The notes: generated from the sequence alone by a model not told the origin. Positions 36,209-45,501 are shown, counted from the first letter of the stretch. The stretch is DNA of 64,000 nucleotides from Halobacteriovorax sp. GB3 (GCF_028649655.1 NZ_JAQSLN010000002.1:124001-188000); one strand, 5' to 3'. A program made the numbers and translations.

Positions 36209-37007
36209 AAAAATTAAAAAGGTTATAAAAAGAGCAGGTGCCTTTGCTTATTCTACGTTCAATAAAAAGTCGGGATTCGAAAAACATATTCCAATTCTTT
36301 ATTATCACTCAATTGGAAAATCTCTTAACAGAGAAGGCTTGAGGGTTGATACGGATGAGTTTGAAAAGCAAATAAAGTATCTTGTTGAAAATTATATTGT
36401 TGTTCATTTAGATGAAATCGCGAATTTAGTTAAGAGTAGTAAAAATGCTCATAAGTATGCAGCTGTTACCTTTGATGATGGCTACAAAGATAATTTTGAT
36501 GTCGCATATCCTATCCTGAAAAAATATAACTGTCCTGCGACCATTTTTATCGCGAGTGGTTTTGTAAAAAAAGAAGTTGAGTTCACTGAAGGGGGTGAAA
36601 AGCTGATCCCTCTTGAGCTTAATGATATTAAATCGATGAATGATGATCTTGTTAGATTTGAGGCCCATACTCATACTCATATTTCTTTGAATGAAATTAC
36701 TCTTGATGAAGTGACTTACGAACTTGAGAGAAGTGTAAAAGAAATTGAACAGATGTGCGGACGTAAACCAACCCACTTTGCTTATCCGAATGGGGCAATC
36801 AATAAGGACATATTAAAAAGAGTAGAGGACGTAGGTTTTAAATCTGCCTATGCGACGTTCATGTCTACTGAGGTCAAATGTGAAGATTTATTCTGTATTC
36901 CAAGGGTCATGATTGATATGGATGACACTTTAAAGGATGCAGTGTGTAAGATTGAAGGAGCCTATAACTACCTTGGGAAGATGCAAAAAGGGAAAACCGA
37001 TCTCTAA
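36198..37007 (+). CDS. Polysaccharide deacetylase (NodB homology domain)
   Basis: Encodes 269 aa. The metal-dependent deacetylase motifs are present: the first is TFDDGYKDN (Asp93 and Asp94), the metal-binding HTHTH lies near residue 155, and FAYPNG follows. The CE4 family removes N- or O-acetyl groups from glycans. No signal peptide is visible, so action on a cytoplasmic lipid-linked intermediate is more likely than on finished polymer. It is the last gene of the operon that begins at 27286. A short non-coding gap of 85 bases follows. Confidence 0.9.
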   Translation: MEVRKIKKVIKRAGAFAYSTFNKKSGFEKHIPILYYHSIGKSLNREGLRVDTDEFEKQIKYLVENYIVVHLDEIANLVKSSKNAHKYAAVTFDDGYKDNFDVAYPILKKYNCPATIFIASGFVKKEVEFTEGGEKLIPLELNDIKSMNDDLVRFEAHTHTHISLNEITLDEVTYELERSVKEIEQMCGRKPTHFAYPNGAINKDILKRVEDVGFKSAYATFMSTEVKCEDLFCIPRVMIDMDDTLKDAVCKIEGAYNYLGKMQKGKTDL

Positions 37008-37092
37008 ACAAATATTGCAAGGATTTTGTTTCTCTCTCGTTATAGTTTGTATATACTTTTAGCCAATAATCGACATTTTAAAAGAGGTTTTT

Positions 37093-38211
37093 ATGTCAAC
37101 TCGCAAAGTGCCATTTTTTGATTATCCTTATGTCTTTAAGTCTGAAGAAGAGACTTATATGAACATCTTCAAAGATGTTTGTAGTAGAGGAGCCTTCATT
37201 CTCCAAAAAGACTTAACTGAGTTTGAAAAAAACTTAGCAGAGTTTGTAGGAGTTAAATATGCTGTTGGTGTTGCTAACGGTACTGATGCCATTACTATGG
37301 GTTTAAGAGCTGCGGGAATTAAAGAGGGTGATGAGTGTATTTTCTCTTCTCACACATTTGTTGCGACAGCAGCGGCCATTCACTATGCTGGAGGAAAACC
37401 TGTTCCTGTAGAGTGTGCTCCTGATCACCAAATCTCTGTTGAAGATATTAGAAAGAATATTACTGATAAGACGAAGTTCATTGTTCCAACGCAGTTAAAC
37501 GGTCGTTGTTCAAAAATGGACGATATTATTGAGATTGCCAATGAGTATAATCTTAAAATTGTAGAAGATTCAGCTCAAGCTCTTGGTGCGAAATTCAAGG
37601 GACAATGTGCAGGAACTTTTGGATCATCTGGTTCAATCAGTTTTTACCCTGCTAAGGTATTAGGATGTTTTGGTGACGCTGGTGCCGTTTTTACAAATGA
37701 TGAAGAAGTTTACAAGAGCTTAATGATTCAAAGAGATCACGGTAGATGTCCTGAAACTGGTGAAGTTGTTGATTGGGGTCTAAATCTTAGAATGGATAAC
37801 CTTCAAGCAGCTTTCCTTAATCAGAAATTAAAGTCATACCCATCAGTTATTACAAGAAGAAGAGAGATCGCTGCTATTTATAATGATAGACTTAAAGATC
37901 TCGAGCAACTTGCTCTTCCTCCTGCTCCAACTGAAGGTGGAGACTATTTTGATATTTTTCAAAACTATGAAATTAGAGCTGAAAGAAGAGATGAACTGAA
38001 GAAGTTCCTTGCCGATAATAATATTGGAACTCTTTGTCAGTGGGGTGGAAAAGCTGTTCACGAATTTGAGGCCCTTAAGCTGTCTAAGGATCTTCCATTC
38101 ACTGAGCAAGTTACATCTACTATGCTACTTCTTCCAATTAATATGTCTGTTTCTAATGACGATATTGAATACGTTTGTGAAACGATTACTAAGTTTTATA
38201 AGAGCCTATGA
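37093..38211 (+). CDS. DegT/DnrJ/EryC1-family sugar aminotransferase
   Basis: Encodes 372 aa, a standard length. It has VGVANGTDAI (phosphate-binding region), FVATAAAIHYAGGKPVPVE, VEDSAQALGA (PLP Asp) and the Schiff-base Lys in SFYPAKVLGCFGDAGAV near residue 195. It transfers an amino group, usually from glutamate, to a keto-sugar nucleotide. It begins a three-gene unit with a split transketolase, whose N-terminal subunit starts inside its stop codon (ATGA). The keto-sugar might come from one of the dehydratases in the cluster. Confidence 0.93.
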   Translation: MSTRKVPFFDYPYVFKSEEETYMNIFKDVCSRGAFILQKDLTEFEKNLAEFVGVKYAVGVANGTDAITMGLRAAGIKEGDECIFSSHTFVATAAAIHYAGGKPVPVECAPDHQISVEDIRKNITDKTKFIVPTQLNGRCSKMDDIIEIANEYNLKIVEDSAQALGAKFKGQCAGTFGSSGSISFYPAKVLGCFGDAGAVFTNDEEVYKSLMIQRDHGRCPETGEVVDWGLNLRMDNLQAAFLNQKLKSYPSVITRRREIAAIYNDRLKDLEQLALPPAPTEGGDYFDIFQNYEIRAERRDELKKFLADNNIGTLCQWGGKAVHEFEALKLSKDLPFTEQVTSTMLLLPINMSVSNDDIEYVCETITKFYKSL

Positions 38212-39014
38212 ATACTGAAGAATTAGCAAAAAATATAAGAATTAACGCACTTAATATGACTAGCCGTGGAAAAAGCTCACACATTGGATGTGTTTTTTCC
38301 ATGGCCGATGTTATCGCTGTTTTATACGGAAAGATTCTTCAATATGATGTGAAGAATCCTAAAAGTGAAAATAGAGATCGTTTCATTCTAAGTAAAGGTC
38401 ATGCCGGAGCAGGTGTTTATGCTGCTCTTGCTGAAGTTGGTTTTTTCGATAAGGAAAAGCTAATGACTCATTATCAAGATGGATCGAATTTAAGTGGGCA
38501 CGTTTCGCATAAAGGAATCCCTGGTGTTGAATTCTCTACGGGATCTTTAGGTCATGGATTACCTGTGGCCGTTGGTATGGCCTTAGCGGCTAAAAAACTA
38601 AAAAGAGGTCATCGAGTTTTCACTGTTCTTGGTGATGGCGAGTGTGATGAAGGTTCTGTTTGGGAAGCTGCTCTATTTGCTAATCAATTTAAACTTGGAA
38701 ACCTCGTTGCTGTTGTTGATTATAATAAGTATCAAAGTCTTGATACTGTTGAAAACACAATGGCCCTTGAACCTTTTACTGATAAGTGGGAAAGCTTTGG
38801 CTGGAATGTCGTGAGAGTTGATGGACACGATCACAAGGCCCTTATTGGTGCGTTTGACAGCATTATTATTGGTGATAAACCAACTGTTGTTATTGCTGAT
38901 ACGATCAAGGGGAAAGGCGTAAGCTTTATGGAGAACCAAGTCCTTTGGCATTATCGAAATGCTCAAGGTGATGAATTTGATGCAGCTCTTGAAGAGTTAA
39001 CGAGGGATAAGTAA
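38208..39014 (+). CDS. Transketolase, N-terminal (TPP-binding) subunit
   Basis: Encodes 268 aa. The thiamine diphosphate motif begins GDGECDEGSVWEAA and ends at VDYNKYQS (about residues 145-178). SKGHAGAGVYAAL and GSLGHGL are standard transketolase landmarks. It is half of a split transketolase, with the other half starting one base before its end (TAATG). Split forms are common. Here, next to a sugar aminotransferase inside a glycan cluster, they may transfer a two-carbon unit to a keto-sugar rather than serve the pentose pathway. Confidence 0.92.
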   Translation: MNTEELAKNIRINALNMTSRGKSSHIGCVFSMADVIAVLYGKILQYDVKNPKSENRDRFILSKGHAGAGVYAALAEVGFFDKEKLMTHYQDGSNLSGHVSHKGIPGVEFSTGSLGHGLPVAVGMALAAKKLKRGHRVFTVLGDGECDEGSVWEAALFANQFKLGNLVAVVDYNKYQSLDTVENTMALEPFTDKWESFGWNVVRVDGHDHKALIGAFDSIIIGDKPTVVIADTIKGKGVSFMENQVLWHYRNAQGDEFDAALEELTRDK

Positions 39015-39928
39015 TGAGAGACGCTTTCATTGAAAAATTGAGCGAATTAGCTAAGAAAGATTCAAAAGTTATTCTTGTCACTGGTGATCTAGGTTTTGGT
39101 GTTTTTGATAAATTTAGAGAAGAACTTCCTGATCAATTTATCAATGCCGGAATTGCAGAGCAAAATATGCTAGGTTTAGCTACTGGGCTTGCTCTTGAAG
39201 GATTTAAAGTTTTTGTCTACTCGATTGCGAACTTCTCAACGTTAAGGTGTTTAGAGCAAATTAGAAATGATGCTTGCTACCATGATGCAAATCTAACCGT
39301 TGTATCAATCGGTGGTGGATTTAGCTATGGTGCTCTAGGAATGTCTCACCATGCAACGGAAGACCTCTCTATCATGAGATCTTTTCCAATGGGTGTTTAT
39401 GCTCCAACAGATTTAAATGAGGTTAAGCATATTACTGAGCATCTCGTTAATTCAAAAGGAACTTCATATCTTCGTTTAGATAAAACAAATGCTCCTGTCG
39501 ACAGAGATTTCTCTCAATATAAAACAAATGAGCCTCAACTAGTTAGAAAAGGGAGTGATGTTTGTTTTGTAACTTGTGGTGGGATTTGTCTTGATGTTCT
39601 TGAAGCAGCTGAATCATTAGAAAAAAATCATAATCTAACTTCTTCAGTTTATACAATTCCAGACTTAAATAATGTTGAAACAGAACAATGGCTTAGTGAT
39701 GTTGCAAAACATAAGGCGCTTATTACTGTTGAAGAAAACACTGTTGTTGGTGGTCTTGGTGGATTGGTCGCTGAAAAGTGGATGGAGAGTTCCCACGATA
39801 AGATCCCTTTTAGAAGAATTGGGATGAAAGAAGGTTTTTCTTCAATTGTTGGATCTCAACCTTACTTAAAAGCTCACTACAAAATGGATGCTAAAGAGAT
39901 TGAAAAAGTCGCTTTAGAGCTGTTATAG
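39014..39928 (+). CDS. Transketolase, C-terminal (pyrimidine-binding plus C) subunit
   Basis: Encodes 304 aa. It has VTGDLGFGVFD, the conserved NAGIAEQNMLGLATGLALEG stretch that carries the catalytic Glu and makes the dimer contact, and YSIANFSTLRCLEQIRND. It pairs with the upstream N-terminal subunit to make an active TPP enzyme. The stop is followed by 75 bases that contain an 11-bp hairpin just before the next gene. Confidence 0.92.
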   Translation: MRDAFIEKLSELAKKDSKVILVTGDLGFGVFDKFREELPDQFINAGIAEQNMLGLATGLALEGFKVFVYSIANFSTLRCLEQIRNDACYHDANLTVVSIGGGFSYGALGMSHHATEDLSIMRSFPMGVYAPTDLNEVKHITEHLVNSKGTSYLRLDKTNAPVDRDFSQYKTNEPQLVRKGSDVCFVTCGGICLDVLEAAESLEKNHNLTSSVYTIPDLNNVETEQWLSDVAKHKALITVEENTVVGGLGGLVAEKWMESSHDKIPFRRIGMKEGFSSIVGSQPYLKAHYKMDAKEIEKVALELL

Positions 39929-39966
39929 CCGAGTTTTTTGTTTATAAAGCGAATTAATTGTGGTTG

Positions 39967-40003
39967 AATTACACCTGTTTTATTTCTTAATCCAGGTGTA
40001 ATT
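39967..40003 (+). promoter_or_regulatory. 11-bp hairpin covering the ribosome binding site of the next gene
   Basis: AATTACACCTG (39967-39977) pairs perfectly with CAGGTGTAATT (39993-40003) across a 15-base loop. The right arm contains AGGTG, the only plausible ribosome binding site for the TTG start at 40004. The hairpin may hide the site and limit translation. It could also act as a weak terminator for the transketolase operon (it is followed by a few T). Confidence 0.6.
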
Positions 40004-41908
40004 TTGACTGCTCTTTCAAGATATAAAAATATCATTTTCCTTTTTATTTTTTCTCTTATATTTGTCATCTTCCTTGTTGGGGACTTTGATATCAGATTTG
40101 CTACAATTGCAGGAGATGATTCTTTTTTAGCCTATTCGAATTATCTTAAAGATAGTGCTCGTTTTATAAATGACTACGAAATTCAGAATAATATTTTACC
40201 TGCAAATGCATCTGCTCTAAATTATCTTTCAACTCTTATTGTTTTAAAGTTTGGAATCTCGGCCCTTGCTATTGCTAAGGTTGTTATCTTTTTACAATCT
40301 TTTCTTTTTTTTCTCGCTACATTTTTAATTTCAAAAGAAATCTTCAAAAATGACCTTACGGCATACCTAGCCGTATTTTTTAGTGCTTTAGCTAATCCTA
40401 CAAATCAAAATTTAGCTGATTATGGTGGTCTTGAATGGATGCCTTATGCCGGATTATTTGCACTACCGTTTATTGGCTTTAGCCTACTATTTCTTTTGAG
40501 AGAGAGAAGAAATCTTGCATTGTTATTCGTGATAATAGGTGGTTTCTTCCATCCCTCAATGGGAGTCTATGGAATTGGTATCTATGGGATCTATCTCCTT
40601 TTAACTTTTACTAGTGTAAAAAGTTTTCTAAGAGACTGTTGTGCTTTAGTTGCTGGCCTTGCGCTCTTTATTTCTTGGCCTTTGATCAATGCCTCAAAAG
40701 GAAGTGAGATTGCTGGATCAATTCTAAAAGAGCTCGTTCGTTCTAATGGACATATCAATCCTGGAATGAGCCGTATTATTCCAGTTATTCTTTTCCTATT
40801 GGGTGCTCTTATTCTTGCCTTCAGCTATTTTTATAAAAAAGAAGTTCATAAGAGATTTCAAAATGTTTACCTATCTACTGGAATAGCATGTTGTGTATTT
40901 ATCTTGATTCACATTCTCTCTGTTAAGTTTGGTGTGATTCCTGGAATGCGCCTCATTGGAACAAGGTCAACACAACTCTTGTCATTTATTTCAATTCCAA
41001 TTTTGATCTTAGGAATTATCCGATTAAGTGATGAAGATCTTGTCGCTCAATTTATTGGTCTTCTCATTCTACTAAATGCTTCTGAGTTTGGATCACTTGT
41101 TTATTCTGTTGGTATATTTGGTCTGGCCCTCTACTTTCTACCTATATCACAAGAGAAAATGCCTAAGCTTAAAATTGGCCAAAGACTTGTGTCTCTTTTT
41201 ATTATGTCTGTAAGCTTTGTGAAGTGTTTTGCATATGCCATCCCTGATAAAAAACTCCAGGTTGTATTGTTAGGATTGCTATTCGCTCTTATTCTTTACT
41301 CGCAGTTTAAATCAAAATATGTAAAACAAGTTCTTATTGGTTGCAGCTTTTCAGTCTTTTCACTCTTTCTTTACTCATACAGTAAAGGGATTGAAGTGAT
41401 TGACTTCAATAGTTATCTTCCGCTTGCAACACTTTTTCTTTTAAGCCTTTTTCTCTTTCTGTTTAGAAAATATAAAATTGTAGGTTTGCTGCCACTTTTC
41501 ATTTTGTTTGGACTTGGCCGTAAATATATTAGTGGGTCAAACTACATCGAAAATAAGAGTAAAGACTTTTATCAAATGCAGGTATGGGTAAATCAAAATA
41601 CTGATGAGAATGAAGGATTCTATATTAAAGATCATCCATCTTATTATGGTTGGAGAGTTATAGCGAATAGACCTGTTATAAAGTTTAAAGTGGGAAATCC
41701 TTATTTTTATACTTTAAAAAGTTATAGTTATGAAGAAAGTATAAAACAAATAACAAATGGGAGAAAGATTTTGGAGTTAAATAATTATGAGCTGGAGCGC
41801 ATAAAGATGAAGTTTGGCTTGAATTATATCGTAATCAGCTCTGAAATAAATAATTTAAAATATCCTGTAGTTTACAAAAATGATAGTTATAAAATAATAA
41901 GAATATAG
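40004..41908 (+). CDS. Large polytopic membrane protein with C-terminal soluble domain (GT-C-like)
   Basis: Encodes 634 aa from a TTG start; no better start is near. It has about 13 membrane helices and a soluble C-terminus of about 120 residues. Features shared in layout with 20657-22321 and 55740-57398 are an acidic first external loop (IAGDDSFLAYSNYL), a GLEWMPYAGLFALPFIGFS segment (compare YFNWxRYxT), and a tail ending in YIVIS...YKIIRI. It is probably a GT-C type periplasmic glycosyltransferase or related enzyme. The resemblance to the two paralogues is weaker than between them. Confidence 0.6.
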   Translation: MTALSRYKNIIFLFIFSLIFVIFLVGDFDIRFATIAGDDSFLAYSNYLKDSARFINDYEIQNNILPANASALNYLSTLIVLKFGISALAIAKVVIFLQSFLFFLATFLISKEIFKNDLTAYLAVFFSALANPTNQNLADYGGLEWMPYAGLFALPFIGFSLLFLLRERRNLALLFVIIGGFFHPSMGVYGIGIYGIYLLLTFTSVKSFLRDCCALVAGLALFISWPLINASKGSEIAGSILKELVRSNGHINPGMSRIIPVILFLLGALILAFSYFYKKEVHKRFQNVYLSTGIACCVFILIHILSVKFGVIPGMRLIGTRSTQLLSFISIPILILGIIRLSDEDLVAQFIGLLILLNASEFGSLVYSVGIFGLALYFLPISQEKMPKLKIGQRLVSLFIMSVSFVKCFAYAIPDKKLQVVLLGLLFALILYSQFKSKYVKQVLIGCSFSVFSLFLYSYSKGIEVIDFNSYLPLATLFLLSLFLFLFRKYKIVGLLPLFILFGLGRKYISGSNYIENKSKDFYQMQVWVNQNTDENEGFYIKDHPSYYGWRVIANRPVIKFKVGNPYFYTLKSYSYEESIKQITNGRKILELNNYELERIKMKFGLNYIVISSEINNLKYPVVYKNDSYKIIRI

Positions 41909-41915
41909 AGAGTTT

Positions 41916-43760
41916 ATGGAAAAAAAAATTAGAGTTTGTGTTGCGGTTCCAATGTTTAATGAGTCTATGGGTGCTGAACGATGTATTAGAACAATACATC
42001 AATGGTGTTCTTCTATAGAGAATGCGGATGTTCAATTGCTCGTTGTTGAGGACGGTAGCTCTGATAATACTCTTGAAGTTTTACAGAAATTAAAATCAGA
42101 AATAGGCTTTATTCTAGTAGTTCATGAATCCAATAAGGGTTATGGTCAAGCTTTGAGTTCAGCAAATAAGGTTGCGTATAAAAATGGTTTTGAATACATC
42201 ATACATTTAGATTCGGATTTGACGAATGACCCTAAGGATATTCCACGTTTTATAGAGAAAATGTATGAAGGCTACGACTTTATCAAGGCAACACGTTACA
42301 AAGGTGGAGGGCGTGTTGAAGGAGTACCATTTAAGAGGTGGGTTATTTCGTGGATAGGTAATATTGTAGCATCAAAGTTATTTGGATTGGGTTTAAGTGA
42401 TTGTACTAATGGGTATCGTGCTATTAAGCTAGAATATATTCATGACTTTGATTTTCAAGAAAATCGTTTTCCGTCAATTATGGAAGAATTATATTTTCTA
42501 AAAAAAAGGAAATTAAATTTCATTGAAATTCCTGTTACTCTTTATACTAGAGATTGTGATCAGCGAGGTAGTTCGTTTGTTTATCAGCCTCATGTCTTTT
42601 GGAGCTATTTGAAATATCCTATAAAGGGCTTATTAAAAGAGTACGCTGAAATGGGTCCAAATAAAGCAAGATTGTTATATGATCTATTAGCAATATCATT
42701 TTTAAGTTTTTTTCTTTTTACTATCTTGAAGTTGTTTAATGTAGCGGTTTCTGTGTATGAACTTTATTTTTCATGTTTATTTTTGTTAACTGGGGCATGG
42801 AGTTTTGGAATTTATGGTAGAAATGGGGAAGCCTCTAGTGTTAAAAAATCTTTACTCTTCTTGATGGTCTTTGTCGCCTTGATTACTTTAGGTTCTGTTT
42901 TATTTGAAAATCAGTTGTTCTTTTTTTTGTTTTCTCTTCTTTTGTTTCCTGTTGTCACTCTTCCAAGAATCTTTTTAAATCTTGCTCCTCATATTAGCAG
43001 TGAAATTTTAGCTCCAATCGTTTTAAAAAATGCACCTGTTTTACTTGTTGGGGCTGTCGAAAAATATGGAGAGAATCTTATTGATTTTTTAATATCAAAT
43101 GGAGTCAAGGTTAGGTTATTGGAAAAAAATAAGGGCACATGTGATTCTGTTCTTAGTCGATTTGGTGAAAATGTAGAAGTTGTTCATGGCGAGATCGGGC
43201 ATGTCGGTTGTGCTTTAAAATCTATAAGAGGAGTTCAATCTGTTTTCTTTTTCACTGATTCTAACTCTTCTAATGAAAAACAAAAAATTGAAGATGATAT
43301 ATTGTCGATGCATGCTTTTTTGGAAATGTTGGCAATATTGAAAATACCAAAATTTTACTTTTTTTCTAGTTTAGCTGTTTATTCTGAAGCAATAGGGAAG
43401 GAAAAAAAACTATGTGACGAAAGAACTGTAATCAATTCAACGGATTCTAATGTTGATCGACTAATAAATTATGAAAAGCTTGTCCTATCTAATATGAAAA
43501 TACCTCTTGTAAGTGTTCTTAGAATTGGTTCTTTTGTGAAAGGAGATTCGATTGAAGAGGATGTTAGGAAGAAGATCATAGGACAATTACCAGTTGATGA
43601 GATGCAAAAGTTACTTTTAAATATATTAGAAGCTAATTCTAGAGATTTAAATAGAGAGATTATTAATTTTGGTTGTACAGCAACTAAAAATAGTGAAAAA
43701 TCGGTAAGCTTTGAAAAAGCATTAAGTATTTTTGGTAATATTAAACAAATGGAAAGATAA
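41916..43760 (+). CDS. GT2 glycosyltransferase fused to membrane segments and a degenerate SDR domain
   Basis: Encodes 614 aa. Residues 1-245 are a DPM1-like GT2 domain with VPMFNE, VVEDGSSDNT, the DxD-type HLDSDLTNDP and the ATRYKGGGR segment. Four membrane helices (about 255-370) follow. Residues 375-605 look like a nucleotide-sugar epimerase fold: LLVGAVEKYGENL at its start, FFFTD, and FFSSLAVYSEA. The glycine motif and the Y-x3-K are not intact, so the domain is probably non-catalytic. Codons are more AT-rich than in neighbouring genes (see findings). It overlaps the next methyltransferase gene by one base. Confidence 0.78.
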   Translation: MEKKIRVCVAVPMFNESMGAERCIRTIHQWCSSIENADVQLLVVEDGSSDNTLEVLQKLKSEIGFILVVHESNKGYGQALSSANKVAYKNGFEYIIHLDSDLTNDPKDIPRFIEKMYEGYDFIKATRYKGGGRVEGVPFKRWVISWIGNIVASKLFGLGLSDCTNGYRAIKLEYIHDFDFQENRFPSIMEELYFLKKRKLNFIEIPVTLYTRDCDQRGSSFVYQPHVFWSYLKYPIKGLLKEYAEMGPNKARLLYDLLAISFLSFFLFTILKLFNVAVSVYELYFSCLFLLTGAWSFGIYGRNGEASSVKKSLLFLMVFVALITLGSVLFENQLFFFLFSLLLFPVVTLPRIFLNLAPHISSEILAPIVLKNAPVLLVGAVEKYGENLIDFLISNGVKVRLLEKNKGTCDSVLSRFGENVEVVHGEIGHVGCALKSIRGVQSVFFFTDSNSSNEKQKIEDDILSMHAFLEMLAILKIPKFYFFSSLAVYSEAIGKEKKLCDERTVINSTDSNVDRLINYEKLVLSNMKIPLVSVLRIGSFVKGDSIEEDVRKKIIGQLPVDEMQKLLLNILEANSRDLNREIINFGCTATKNSEKSVSFEKALSIFGNIKQMER

Positions 43761-44620
43761 TGGAAAACTGTAAAATTTGTGATTCAGATCGACGTGACTT
43801 TATGTTTAAAAAGCAAGGTTATAATTTTTTAAGATGTAATGAATGTAATGTCTCCTCGTTATCTCCTATGCCGTCGATGGATGTATTAATAAAACATTAT
43901 AAAGAAAGAGAAGATAACGGAAATTATGATGTTAAAAACTCATCTGCAAGGTTAGATGTTTATCATCAACTTTTAACTTACATTAAGAATAAGCTTAATA
44001 TTCCAGAAAAACCTTCTTTACTAGATATAGGATGCTTTGATGGTCTTTTCTTAGATCTCGTCGCTAAAGAAGACTGGGAAACATATGGGGTTGAGTTGCA
44101 AAAAAATGCTTCTGATATCGCTAATAAAAAGCATTGTGGAAGAATATTCAATGGAGCAATTGAAGAATTCGACTCGTCCAAGAAGTTCGATTACATAACA
44201 GCATTTGGGCTAATTGAGCATATGTTAGATCCTGTACAAATCTTTAAATTCGCGAAAAAAAATCTCAAGGAAGGGGGGGCGCTTGTTATACAAACTCCAA
44301 ATGAAGGATCTTTTTTAAGGTATCTGTTGGGAAGCAAATGGTTTCCATATGCTGCTCCTGAACATACTTTTTATTTTTCGAGGAAAAGTTTAAAAAAATT
44401 AGCTTTGAAATACAACTTTGGGGAAGTATTATTTGATGCTCATGTGAAAAAACTAACACCTGAATATGTTTATCATCAATTGAATTTTTTTGGACCTGAG
44501 CTTAGGTGGATCTTTTCATTGTTTTACAAACCACTTCCTAGATTTCTTAAAAGGTTACCCTTACCATTTTATGGAGGTGAGATGATTGTAACTTTTCAAA
44601 AAATGAAGAACATGGAGTAA
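43760..44620 (+). CDS. SAM-dependent methyltransferase with N-terminal Cys4 motif
   Basis: Encodes 286 aa. The N-terminal CKICDSD (CxxC) and CNECN (CxxC) pairs suggest a zinc site, as seen in some sugar C-methyltransferase families. SAM motif I is LLDIGCFDGLFLDL near residue 92, and VIQTPNEGSF lies near residue 178. It continues the AT-rich block of the preceding gene. Likely a sugar methyltransferase; target unknown. The next gene begins 2 bases after the stop. Confidence 0.82.
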   Translation: MENCKICDSDRRDFMFKKQGYNFLRCNECNVSSLSPMPSMDVLIKHYKEREDNGNYDVKNSSARLDVYHQLLTYIKNKLNIPEKPSLLDIGCFDGLFLDLVAKEDWETYGVELQKNASDIANKKHCGRIFNGAIEEFDSSKKFDYITAFGLIEHMLDPVQIFKFAKKNLKEGGALVIQTPNEGSFLRYLLGSKWFPYAAPEHTFYFSRKSLKKLALKYNFGEVLFDAHVKKLTPEYVYHQLNFFGPELRWIFSLFYKPLPRFLKRLPLPFYGGEMIVTFQKMKNME

Positions 44621-44622
44621 AT

Positions 44623-45501
44623 GTGAAAATATTGGTAATTGGTGGAACAGGGATGCTAGGGCATCGTCTTTGGAGTTCTCTTAGTAAGAATCATGATGTT
44701 TATGCAACGGTAAGAAATAAAGTTTCGGAACTTAATCATCTTCCTCATATTGACCTAGAAAAGGCCATTACAGATGTCGATGTTAATAATTTAAATTCGG
44801 TAGAAGAAGCGATTAAAAAGATTGGCCCTGACTATGTTTTAAACTGTGTCGGAATTATAAAACAAATCGATGCTTCAAAAAATCATATTACATCGATTAA
44901 AATAAATTCTTTATTACCTCACGAATTGACTTCAATTTGTGAAAAATATAATTCTAAGCTTGTTCACTTTAGTACTGATTGCGTCTTTGATGGTGCTGAA
45001 GGTTTTTACAATGAACAGCATCAATCTAATGCGACAGACCTTTATGGAAGATCAAAATTTCTTGGAGAAGTGGATTATTCTAAACATTGCTTAACAATGA
45101 GAACTTCAATCATTGGGCGTGAGATTTTTCCAAAGGGAAGTCTAATCGAATGGTTTCTTTCACAAGAAGGTGAGATTAAAGGTTTTGATAAAGCTATCTA
45201 CACTGGATATCCAACCGAAACGATTGCTAGAATACTGGATTCTATTGTTTTCAAAAATCCAGATCTTTCAGGTGTACTTAATGTGGCGAGTCCAAAGATA
45301 TCGAAATTTGATCTCTTAAATTTAGTAAAAGATCATTTTGGAAAAGAGATAACAATTCATAAAAATTCGGATTTTGTTCTCGACAGATCTTTGGATGGAA
45401 AGATTTTTAATGAAAAAACAGGATTTAATCCACCATCTTGGGAAGAGCTTGTTAAAGACTTATCTGTTGATAATGAATACTACGAAAACTTAAGAAGTTA
45501 A
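44623..45501 (+). CDS. RmlD-like SDR reductase of a UDP-N-acetyl-L-amino-sugar pathway
   Basis: Encodes 292 aa with a GTG start. It has GGTGMLGHRL (Rossmann), STDCVFDGAEG, YGRSK (Y-x3-K) and MRTSIIGRE. It is RmlD-like rather than a CapF-type protein with a cupin tail. With the FnlA-type dehydratase and the 2-epimerase downstream, this fits the WbvR position of the Vibrio-type UDP-L-QuiNAc route: reduction of the 4-keto intermediate to UDP-L-RhaNAc. The exact L-sugar (QuiNAc or FucNAc) cannot be fixed from sequence. Confidence 0.8.
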   Translation: MKILVIGGTGMLGHRLWSSLSKNHDVYATVRNKVSELNHLPHIDLEKAITDVDVNNLNSVEEAIKKIGPDYVLNCVGIIKQIDASKNHITSIKINSLLPHELTSICEKYNSKLVHFSTDCVFDGAEGFYNEQHQSNATDLYGRSKFLGEVDYSKHCLTMRTSIIGREIFPKGSLIEWFLSQEGEIKGFDKAIYTGYPTETIARILDSIVFKNPDLSGVLNVASPKISKFDLLNLVKDHFGKEITIHKNSDFVLDRSLDGKIFNEKTGFNPPSWEELVKDLSVDNEYYENLRS

